The notes under the pieces: generated by a model | The model's database searches: none | Told to the model about the DNA's origin: nothing | The model's input: the letters and a program-made list of their open reading frames with translations, nothing else | Made by a program: the position numbers and the translations under genes | Origin: Stygiobacter sp. RIFOXYC2_FULL_38_25 | GTDB lineage: Bacteria > Bacteroidota > Ignavibacteria > Ignavibacteriales > Melioribacteraceae | NCBI GenBank assembly: GCA_001803165.1 | Contig: MHAZ01000017.1 | Location: 1 to 64,000, forward strand | Direction: 5' to 3' | Length of the DNA: 64,000 nt | Part shown: positions 24,909-32,592 of the stretch, one piece after another | Numbering within the stretch: position 1 is the stretch's first letter | Layout: the number at the start of each line of letters is the position of its first letter

Positions 24909-26438
24909 ATGGAAGAAGCTATACGCGAATATTATACACAAAGTGAAAAATGGCATTCGGATATATATACTTCGATTAGCGTCAAACATCCGGATATAAT
25001 TATCAAGGCCGTTAAAAATTTTAACTCCATTTTAAATCTTAACGACCAGTGGAATGATGTAGTTTTAAATTCTTCCAGCGCAACAATTTACCAAACATTT
25101 GAATGGCTATATAATTGGTGGAATTATTTTGCTGCAAGTAAATCTAACTCGCCTCATATCTTATTGATTTCATCATCCGGGAAGTTGATAGGAATCGCTC
25201 CCTTTTATATTCAAAGCTATACATTTGGCGGTTTTATAATTCATCGACAACTCAAATTAATTGGCTGCGGGCTTAAATCCGGAACCTTTCTCTCCAACGC
25301 GATTGAAGAAAACGGGGTGAGCGACTATCTCGATATAATTGCTCTTAATAATTATGAAAAAAAAGTTGCCGATGCTGTTGTATCGTACTTGAGTGAATAT
25401 AAAAATCTCTTTAATGAAATCGATTTTCAAAATGTTTCGGAAGGAAGTTTCATTTTTAAATGGCTTCTACCACAACTGCAGATAAAAAACTTTAGAGCAC
25501 AAATAACCAAAACTGATGCGTGTCCAAGATTAACGGTACCACGTTCCATTGATATTTATTTGGGATCCTTGAAAGCAAGCACACGCCGCAAATTCAGACA
25601 GATTCAGAGACAAACTGAAAAATATTCGGACATAGAAATTATAAAAGTATGCGACACAAATTTTCTGAATTCAATCCAAACTTTGAAGCACTTGCATCAA
25701 AGCCGATGGAATGAACTTGGGCATCTCGGATTATTTGCCGACAAACGTTTTGAAGAGTTCATTATACATGTCTGTAAAATATTTTTTAACAAGGGGTGGC
25801 TCTGGTTCAAGGAAGCAAAGTTTAACAATAAAATTATAGCCACGCGCATGGCTTACCAGTTTAAGGATAGGATTTATGATTACCTCAGCGGGTTTGATCA
25901 CAAACATTTTCCCGCCTTTTTAAGACCCGGTATGGCGCTCATTTTTACAATGATTGACGACGCCATCTCGCATAATTATGGAACTGTAGATTTTTTAAGA
26001 GGAACCGAAGAATATAAATATGAATTCTCATCGGATGAACATAATAATTATGATCTTATAATTATCCAGCCAGATTCAGTTTTTGTAATAAGAAAAGTAT
26101 TTTTTTACTTTTTAAAAACTCGCATGAGATTGATGTTCCGCGTTAAAACAGAGACAGCTATTATCAAACTGCAAATTGGAAAACACGGTAAAATAATGTT
26201 TCTCTTTTCGTATTTCCGATTTTGTCTTAGCCGGCTTAGAGTTTCTTCAACAAAGAACAAAAGGATTTACTTCAAGGAAGAAAAAATCCAAGAACCACAG
26301 AGTAATATCATCTTACAAAAACAAGCAACAAGAAAAAATAAAAACAGCAGACAGCAAAGAATTGTGAAATCGGTAGTTCATTCATTACAGCACGGCGGCA
26401 GCGAGGATGAATTACCTACAGTTAAAAACAAATTGTAA
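24909..26438 (+). CDS. FemAB/GNAT-family acyltransferase (CelD/BioF2-like)
   Basis: A 509-residue protein similar throughout residues ~45-400 to the C-terminal half of the preceding fusion: IYQTFEWLYNWWNYF, LIGIAPFYI, GVSDYLDIIAL, CPRLTVPRSI, LHQSRWNELGHLGLF, LRPGMALIFTMIDDAI and TVDFLRGTEEYKYEF. It lacks the aminotransferase domain and has a basic, low-complexity C-terminal tail. The ATG at 24909 (AAAGG eight bases upstream) was chosen; a GTG directly after the upstream stop at 24885 is also possible. It is probably a tandem duplicate that acylates a sugar of the same polymer. The acyl donor (acyl-CoA or aminoacyl-tRNA) is not known. Confidence 0.85.
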   Translation: MEEAIREYYTQSEKWHSDIYTSISVKHPDIIIKAVKNFNSILNLNDQWNDVVLNSSSATIYQTFEWLYNWWNYFAASKSNSPHILLISSSGKLIGIAPFYIQSYTFGGFIIHRQLKLIGCGLKSGTFLSNAIEENGVSDYLDIIALNNYEKKVADAVVSYLSEYKNLFNEIDFQNVSEGSFIFKWLLPQLQIKNFRAQITKTDACPRLTVPRSIDIYLGSLKASTRRKFRQIQRQTEKYSDIEIIKVCDTNFLNSIQTLKHLHQSRWNELGHLGLFADKRFEEFIIHVCKIFFNKGWLWFKEAKFNNKIIATRMAYQFKDRIYDYLSGFDHKHFPAFLRPGMALIFTMIDDAISHNYGTVDFLRGTEEYKYEFSSDEHNNYDLIIIQPDSVFVIRKVFFYFLKTRMRLMFRVKTETAIIKLQIGKHGKIMFLFSYFRFCLSRLRVSSTKNKRIYFKEEKIQEPQSNIILQKQATRKNKNSRQQRIVKSVVHSLQHGGSEDELPTVKNKL

Positions 26439-26501
26439 AATAAAGTAGCATAGTGATTGCAAATTACAACGGCACATGATACAAAAGTATAGAGTGAACT
26501 A

Positions 26502-27599
26502 ATGATTAGGGTTATAGAAAATATAGAAGAATTGTCATCCATTAAAAAAGACTGCAACCGTCTGGCAGATAAAATTCAAATGCCTCTTATGAGGTTTGAA
26601 TGGTTGCTAAATTGCGCCAAAACTGTTTCTTCCAATGAAAAACTATTTGTAATAGTTTTGTTTTCGGGAGAAAATGTAAAAGCAATAGCACCAATGGTTT
26701 TAGTTAAAAAATATTTATCGGAACGCTTGGAAATGCTTGGTGCTTCTTTACATAGTGAGCCCATGAGTTTTCTCTACGAAGAAGAAGACTCGTTGCTCGG
26801 GTTGCTGCAGGCAATGAATAACATGAAAAAAACTATCTTCCTCAATGGACTCCGTTCATCATCTTTAGAAATGATTAAGCTTGAACAGCTCCATAACCAC
26901 CAACGAAGTTTAAATTTTGTTAGAAGCGGAAACATACCCTATCTCCCTATAACCGATACATGGGAGAATTTTCAACAAAATGTTTCTTCCAGCCGCAGGT
27001 CAAGTCTGAGAAGGTTAAAGAAACTTGCCGAGGATAACGGGAATGTAAGTATAGAAATTAAGTGTCCGCCTGCCGAGACGGTAGATAAATATCTTGATGA
27101 AATTTTTGAATTAGAAGCTTCCGGCTGGAAAAAGCAAATTGGAACTGCGATGATGGTCAACAAAAAATTAGGTGCCTTTTTTCGCTACTATTCAAGAGAA
27201 GCTGCTGATCTTAAAATACTGCAACTATGTTTTTTGAGAATTGACGGAACAGCAGTTGCCGCTCAGATAGGATTGGAATACGCAAACCGGTTTTGGATTC
27301 TTAAAATTGGTCACAATGAAAAATATGCAAAGTTTTCACCTGGTATATTGCTTATGAATGAGGTTATCCGTTATTCGTTCGATAAGAAATTAGATGCAAT
27401 AGAATTTTTAGGCGGCAACGAGCAGTGGCTTCATATCTGGACAGACCATCTTCACGATATGATTTCTTATAGAATTTATCATTCCTATATTTCATGTTTT
27501 TTTGATTTTACAAATGCGTTCGCTAATGAATTGCTTAAACGGGTGCGTCCGTTTTTATATATAAAATGGAATAGTATTGGAGACATTCCAAATGCTTAA
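26502..27599 (+). CDS. Third FemAB/GNAT-family acyltransferase
   Basis: A 365-residue CelD/BioF2-type protein, more diverged than its two upstream relatives but with the same order of motifs: MRFEWLLNCAK, AIAPMVLV, PYLPITDTWENF, SSRRSSLRRLKKLAED, FELEASGWK, FSPGILLMNEVIRYSF and AIEFLGGNEQWLHIW. It ends in a short hydrophobic region. It lies 63 bases after the second copy and its 3' end overlaps the next gene by eight bases. It is probably another sugar N- or O-acyltransferase of the polysaccharide pathway, so the operon holds three such domains in a row. Confidence 0.82.
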   Translation: MIRVIENIEELSSIKKDCNRLADKIQMPLMRFEWLLNCAKTVSSNEKLFVIVLFSGENVKAIAPMVLVKKYLSERLEMLGASLHSEPMSFLYEEEDSLLGLLQAMNNMKKTIFLNGLRSSSLEMIKLEQLHNHQRSLNFVRSGNIPYLPITDTWENFQQNVSSSRRSSLRRLKKLAEDNGNVSIEIKCPPAETVDKYLDEIFELEASGWKKQIGTAMMVNKKLGAFFRYYSREAADLKILQLCFLRIDGTAVAAQIGLEYANRFWILKIGHNEKYAKFSPGILLMNEVIRYSFDKKLDAIEFLGGNEQWLHIWTDHLHDMISYRIYHSYISCFFDFTNAFANELLKRVRPFLYIKWNSIGDIPNA

Positions 27600-28467
27600 C
27601 AGTCATATAAAAAATTTAATTGCAAAGCGACACATTGCAGGAACGAATTTGGAACAAGCTGAAAAATTCTGTAAATGGTCAGCAACCAACGGGTGGGCGA
27701 CAACTATTTCGGCGTGGACCCTTCCAAGTGAAAGCAAACAATCGGTCGCAGAAAAATATATTGAAATCATAAAAACAATATCTCGCAATGGTTTTGATTC
27801 TTACGTATCAATAAAACCTTCTGCATTAGAATTCGATATGAAACTATTTGAACACATTGTTAAAGAAATCCCCGATAAAAATATAAGAATTCATTTCGAT
27901 TCATTATCACCGGATCTCGCTGAAAAATCTTTACAATATTTTAAACAGGTAAAAACAATTTATGACAACGTTGGCTATACATTACCGTCACGATGGCCGC
28001 GGAGTTTATCCGATGCTAAAGAGATTGCCATGATGAACGTCCCGGTTCGTATTGTAAAGGGTCAATGGCAAGATCCGGACGATTTCAAATTAGCAAGTGA
28101 AAAAAATTATCTGAAAATGATCAGCATACTAATTAACGAGACACCGCTTATAGCAATAGCAACCCACGACAAACATCTTGCAGAAAAAGCAATGGGATTA
28201 TTTGAAGGTTCAGAAACCGCGTTTGAACTCGAGCAATTTTTTTCTTTACCGCAGATCGGTGAAGCAATTCAATCACGTTACCATTACAATTTTAAAATTC
28301 GGTTTTATGTTGCTTATGGAGTACCATATATACCGTACAATTTAAAGGATGTAAATATGAGACCTGCTATGATTAGCTGGTTTGTTCGCGACTTATTTAA
28401 TCTAAAACAGAGATTTAATTTGGCTTCAACATCGGAAAGGAAATTTAACCATGAAGTTCCAAGATAA
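27592..28467 (+). CDS. Proline-dehydrogenase-fold protein without the substrate-binding arginines
   Basis: A 291-residue protein that follows the PRODH (beta/alpha)8 flavoenzyme fold: YVSIKPSALEFD, IHFDSLSPD, VRIVKGQWQDP (the conserved VRLVKGAYWE strand), AIATHDKHL, FELEQFF (FEFQMLYG equivalent) and FYVAYGVPYIPY (VYVPYGxxWxPY equivalent). Authentic enzymes then carry RRxxERP, whose two Arg bind the proline carboxylate; here the aligned stretch is YNLKDVNMRP. Proline oxidation is therefore unlikely, although much of the flavin-side framework remains. The gene is embedded in the polysaccharide operon, overlapping both neighbours. The ATG at 27592 follows GGAG. Its substrate is unknown; a sugar or acyl amine is possible. 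Confidence 0.75.
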   Translation: MLNSHIKNLIAKRHIAGTNLEQAEKFCKWSATNGWATTISAWTLPSESKQSVAEKYIEIIKTISRNGFDSYVSIKPSALEFDMKLFEHIVKEIPDKNIRIHFDSLSPDLAEKSLQYFKQVKTIYDNVGYTLPSRWPRSLSDAKEIAMMNVPVRIVKGQWQDPDDFKLASEKNYLKMISILINETPLIAIATHDKHLAEKAMGLFEGSETAFELEQFFSLPQIGEAIQSRYHYNFKIRFYVAYGVPYIPYNLKDVNMRPAMISWFVRDLFNLKQRFNLASTSERKFNHEVPR

Positions 28468-30259
28468 AAAAAATATTTTAAGATGGTCTGTTCTTCTGCC
28501 TGTCATCTTGCTTATATCGGTATTTTATTTTTTTAGGACAAACGTTAGCAGCGCAGGCGGGAATAATAAACAAGATACTCTCATTATTGATCAATTGGGT
28601 TACAGACCTTATGATGTTAAGATTGCTTTTGTGAGGGCGGTAAATCCGGATTCTTTTGTTGTAAAAAATGCCGCAACAAATGAAATAGTATTTAAAGGAA
28701 AACCTAATAATAAAATTGAATTCGACAGAACAACCGGCGATAATTTATACCCGTTGAATTTTTCTTCTTTAACGCGTCCGGGCGTTTATAAGATTTCCGT
28801 ACCGGCGCTCTCGGTAACTTCCTATCAATTTTCAATCGGCAGCAATGTTTACAACGAATGTGCCGAGAAAACAATTCAAAGCTATTATTATCAGCGATGT
28901 GGAACCGAAATCAGTAACGGCACTAAATGGGCTCATCCGGCGTGTCATCTAAAAAATGCAAAGTTTTTGGTTGATCCTTCAAAGGAAATGAACACAAAAG
29001 GTGGTTGGCACGATGCCGGTGATTACAATAAATTCGTTCCTACTACAGCTGTAAGCGCAGCATTTTTATTATATGCTTACGAAGACTTCCCGGATTTTTT
29101 TTATGACGGTCAGTTAAATATTCCGGAGTCTCATAATTCAATTCCCGACGTCCTTGATGAGGCATGCTTTGCGTTGGAATGGTTGATTAAAATGCAAAGG
29201 GGTGATGGTGCGGTATATCATAAAGTATCAATTAAGAATTGGACCGGTGAACATTTACCTGATAAAGAAACCGAAGAGCAGTACATTTTCGGAATCAGCA
29301 GTACTTCAACAGCAGATGTAGCTGCTGTTGCCGCGCTGGGTGCACGGTTACTCGAAAAATATAACAAACCGTTATCTGTCCGATTATTAAAATGTGCAGT
29401 TGATGCATGGCGTTTTTTACAATCTAATCCTGAAATTATTCCGCAAGGCGGATTTAAAAATCCTGCCGGCGTTGAAGGTGGTGAATACGGAGATGAAATT
29501 GATTCCGACGAAAGATTATGGGCTTCGATAGAATTGTTCAGATTAACCGGCTCTGAGGAATACATAAATTATTTTCTTTTAAATTATCAAAAAGTGGGGG
29601 GACCGAATTATACTTTAAGCTGGAAGAACACTGCGAACTTCGCTTACTATTCCTTCCTAAAGCTTTATCCATTTCCACAAGGAATTGATCAACAAAATAA
29701 CATCAAGGCAAGAGCGGCTATACTGTCAAACATGAATACTTATTGTAATCAACTTTTAGAAAGAATTGAGTTAGGCGGATATAGATGTGTCCTCAATAAC
29801 GATGAATATTACTGGGGCTCCAACAGCGTGGTTGCCGGCTATGCATACGATTTGACAAACCTTTACCGGGTTACAGACCAGCGCAAATATTTTGATGCTG
29901 CGCTCGATCAACTACATTATTTACTTGGAAGAAATACTTTTGGCATTTCGTTTATTACCGGGATAGGCGCAGCTCCTGTTAAACATCCTTATCATCAGTT
30001 TTCAATGTTGAAGTATCATGATAATCCGGTTCCGGGTTTATTAGTTGCGGGTCCCAACAGTTTTTCCAGGTTAAACGGAAAAATAATTTCACAAATGCCG
30101 GGTAAATGCTACGAAGATTTTGAAAAAAATTATTTTGTAAATGAAGTGGCTATAAACTATACAGCTCCGCTCGTTTATGTTGCATCATTTTTTTCTCAAC
30201 CTCTTGATAATAGTATAAGTAAAAAAAATAGCAACGACTCAAATATGGAAACGAAATGA
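28451..30259 (+). CDS. GH9 endoglucanase-type glycoside hydrolase with CelD_N domain
   Basis: A 602-residue protein with an N-terminal signal anchor (WSVLLPVILLISVFYFF). An Ig-like CelD_N domain follows (about residues 45-135, beginning IIDQLGYRPYDVKIAF). The GH9 (alpha/alpha)6 domain (about 140-590) has the nucleophile/base motif GGWHDAGDYNKFVP and the C-terminal acid Glu in NYFVNEVAINYTAPLVYV. It probably cuts beta-1,4-glucan-like polymer in the periplasm. Position between polymer-modifying enzymes and a GT2 suggests a processing or release role like BcsZ in cellulose operons, not nutrition, and it lacks a T9SS tail. A ribosome site (GAAAGGA) lies within the upstream gene. Confidence 0.9.
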   Translation: MKFQDKKNILRWSVLLPVILLISVFYFFRTNVSSAGGNNKQDTLIIDQLGYRPYDVKIAFVRAVNPDSFVVKNAATNEIVFKGKPNNKIEFDRTTGDNLYPLNFSSLTRPGVYKISVPALSVTSYQFSIGSNVYNECAEKTIQSYYYQRCGTEISNGTKWAHPACHLKNAKFLVDPSKEMNTKGGWHDAGDYNKFVPTTAVSAAFLLYAYEDFPDFFYDGQLNIPESHNSIPDVLDEACFALEWLIKMQRGDGAVYHKVSIKNWTGEHLPDKETEEQYIFGISSTSTADVAAVAALGARLLEKYNKPLSVRLLKCAVDAWRFLQSNPEIIPQGGFKNPAGVEGGEYGDEIDSDERLWASIELFRLTGSEEYINYFLLNYQKVGGPNYTLSWKNTANFAYYSFLKLYPFPQGIDQQNNIKARAAILSNMNTYCNQLLERIELGGYRCVLNNDEYYWGSNSVVAGYAYDLTNLYRVTDQRKYFDAALDQLHYLLGRNTFGISFITGIGAAPVKHPYHQFSMLKYHDNPVPGLLVAGPNSFSRLNGKIISQMPGKCYEDFEKNYFVNEVAINYTAPLVYVASFFSQPLDNSISKKNSNDSNMETK

Positions 30260-31500
30260 TTGAGATAGCTTTAATTATTTTTTTAATTGTTGTTGGTTTC
30301 TTTACTCTTTATCTCACTCTTTTAACTGCTCTTGGTTTTCTGTACAATGCCAAGGCGAAAGAGTTTAGCAGCTCAAAGAAAAGAGGAAATCAAAAAAAAC
30401 ATTGTTTTGCAATAATAGTTCCAGCTCACAACGAAGAACAAGTTATTGCAGAAACAGTATCAAACCTTGTGGATATCAATTATCCTAAAGAATTATTCCA
30501 TGTATTTGTTGTTGCAGATAACTGTACCGATAAAACATCCAGTTATGCTTTAAGAAAAAGAGTGACAGTTATTGAACGCGAGAATAAGAAATTTCTGGGC
30601 AAAGGATATGCTCTTGAATGGTGTTTCAAATTATTGTTAAAAAACCAATGGCGAAACAAAGACATTCCAAAGTTCTTCGATGCCTTTCTTGTTATTGATG
30701 CCGACACGACAGTATCAAAAAATATTCTTGAAGTTCTGAACACATATCTTAATCAAGGATGCAAAGCAATACAATGCGCCGACCTCGTAAAACCTAATCC
30801 CGGTTCATGGAGCTCAGAGATTACAAGAGTAGGATTATATCTTTATAATTACGTAAGACCGCTTGGGAGAAAAATGCTTAACTGTTCTGCCGGTTTACGC
30901 GGAAACGGAATGTGTTTTACTACAAATTTGTTGAAAAAAATTCCATGGCTGGCATTTTCTCAAACAGAGGATCTTGAATACGGATTAGTTTTATTGTTGA
31001 ACGGGATCCCGGTAACATTTGCGCCTGAAGCTAAAGTGCAAGCAGTAATGCCTATCAACCCTCAAAATGCCGAAACACAAAGAGCCAGGTGGGAATTTGG
31101 AAGATTCCCTCTTTTAAAAAAATATTCGTCCGTATTACTGAAAGAAGCGGTAAAGAAAAAATCTTTCAAGATTTTTGATTCATTTATTGAATTAATTACT
31201 CCGGCATTTGTAAATCTTTCTTTGTTCACGTTTGCAATGCTAATCATAAATATGCTGTTAACCTCTTTAGATGTTCTTACTACAAACACTTTTTTGTTGT
31301 TATGGATTTTATTATTTGCTCTGCAGTTATTTTATGTGCTCGGAGGACTTTATTTATCTAATGCCGATATTAACGCTTACAAAGCTCTCTGGTATGCCCC
31401 AAAGTACATTCTCTGGAAATTAATTTTGTACGTAAAAGTATTATCCAAAGGACACACAAAATTATGGATACGTACAGCAAGAGAAAGCGCATCTCATTAA
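30256..31500 (+). CDS. Membrane family 2 glycosyltransferase with processive-type QxxRW motif
   Basis: A 414-residue GT2 with one N-terminal membrane helix (IALIIFLIVVGFFTLYLTLL), a cytosolic catalytic domain (IVPAHNEEQVI, VVADNCTDKT, the DxD motif as VIDADTTV, QTEDLEYGL as the acceptor-site Asp, and QRARWEFGR as QxxRW) and two or three C-terminal helices. QxxRW with membrane helices on both sides is typical of processive beta-glycan synthases (cellulose, chitin, hyaluronan, PNAG) but also occurs in single-transfer relatives. It overlaps the GH9 gene (ATGA) and is the last gene of the assembly operon. The polymer is unknown. Confidence 0.87.
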   Translation: MIEIALIIFLIVVGFFTLYLTLLTALGFLYNAKAKEFSSSKKRGNQKKHCFAIIVPAHNEEQVIAETVSNLVDINYPKELFHVFVVADNCTDKTSSYALRKRVTVIERENKKFLGKGYALEWCFKLLLKNQWRNKDIPKFFDAFLVIDADTTVSKNILEVLNTYLNQGCKAIQCADLVKPNPGSWSSEITRVGLYLYNYVRPLGRKMLNCSAGLRGNGMCFTTNLLKKIPWLAFSQTEDLEYGLVLLLNGIPVTFAPEAKVQAVMPINPQNAETQRARWEFGRFPLLKKYSSVLLKEAVKKKSFKIFDSFIELITPAFVNLSLFTFAMLIINMLLTSLDVLTTNTFLLLWILLFALQLFYVLGGLYLSNADINAYKALWYAPKYILWKLILYVKVLSKGHTKLWIRTARESASH

Positions 31501-31513
31501 AAGTCTCTTTTAA
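31497..31513 (+). terminator. Weak hairpin at the end of the polysaccharide operon
   Basis: TTAAAAG and CTTTTAA form a seven-base-pair AT-rich stem around a TCT loop directly at the GT2 stop codon. The low GC content makes it a weak terminator candidate. Confidence 0.3.
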
Positions 31514-31645
31514 ATTTATTTTAAATGGCTAAGATTGTTTTCATAAAGGGTTGCTTTGAAAATTTTTGTTGCTCTTCTAATCAAAATAGTTTCGTCGTGC
31601 TGTAAAAAGAGTCTGTAAGATAATGTGTGTAAATGGATTTTTGAC

Positions 31646-31890
31646 TTAAAGAATATTTTGCAAAGGCTTCTCAAAAACAACAGATAAATGAGAAAATACA
31701 ATACATGCAACAAGGATTTCTTCTACTCCACGGTTTTTAAGTTCGGTTAAAACCGTAGGCCAAAAATTAACGCTTTCAGCAAGTTCATTTCTTTCATTAA
31801 AGAAAAGCACATCGTAGAATCCTTTATTAGAATATTTCTGATATTCCTCGTTATAGAGTTTTCTGTCTGTCGTTTTGAAATATCGAAAGA
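31646..31890 (-). pseudogene. Remnant of an IS256-family (mutator-type) transposase
   Basis: On the minus strand a short frame reads GFYDVLFFNERNELAESVNF, directly followed by WPTVLTELKNRGVEEILVAC. It matches the conserved mid-region of IS256 transposases (ENEsAkFWxxVLxxLKNRGVxDILIAC). The match continues after an apparent internal deletion as VFEKPLQNIL and ends at a stop. No start codon, no C-terminal DDE part and no terminal inverted repeats were recognised, so it is a dead fragment. Confidence 0.5.
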
Positions 31891-31954
31891 CTTTGCACTA
31901 TAACAGCAATCCTTATCAAATTAGCCGAATTTATTCCCAAGTATTTGCAATGCT

Positions 31955-32432
31955 TTGTACTGTTTGATAAATGATAATTCCGCTAAAGAAATGAACCTAT
32001 ATTTATTAATCAGCTCAGACCTTGGAAAAAGTTTTGACAGGTACACTTTTAGTGAATATTTGTTGGCTCCTATTTCGTTTTATGTGATGATGATGGGAAT
32101 TATTTTATTGGTACACAAGCCGGCGGATTATTTAAAGCAACTATTCCAACAAAAAAAGTTGAGTTACCGGCACAGTACAGACTATTACAAAATTATCCTA
32201 ATCCTTTTAACGGGCAAACTTATATTGAGTTCTTGTTGCCTAAACAAGCACATGTTAAAGTTGCTGTATTTAACATTCTTGGGCAAGAATTTGAAATACT
32301 TAAAAATGAGACATTACCATTAGACAATTATAAACTTAGTTGGAATTCAATGAACCTTGCTAGTGGTGTTTATCTTTCAAAATACAAACGCCGGAATTTG
32401 TTGAAACTAAGAAAATGGTACTGACGAAGTAA
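31955..32432 (+). pseudogene. Remnant of a secreted T9SS protein (sortilin/BNR-like C-terminus)
   Basis: Three frames must be joined to read a coherent C-terminus. The first gives ISSDLGKSFDRYTFSEYL, like BNR/sortilin repeats. After a frameshift near 32090 comes YFIGTQAGGLFKATIP followed by LLQNYPNPFNGQTYIEFLLP and NILGQEFEILKNE, a type A T9SS sorting domain. After a second frameshift near 32370 comes FKIQTPEFVETKKMVLTK and a stop at 32430-32432. The 5' portion is missing. The gene is inactive in this sequence. Confidence 0.7.
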
Positions 32433-32592
32433 CCGGGACAGTCTCATATTGGATGGGAGACGGTTCTTCTCCGAAAATCTTCGTACTTCAAATCAAAACT
32501 AACGGTAATATTTTCAATCACATCTTGGTTATCATAGCCAACAGTTATATTTTTTCATTGAGAAATATCAATAACAAATCCCAAGGTGTTAG

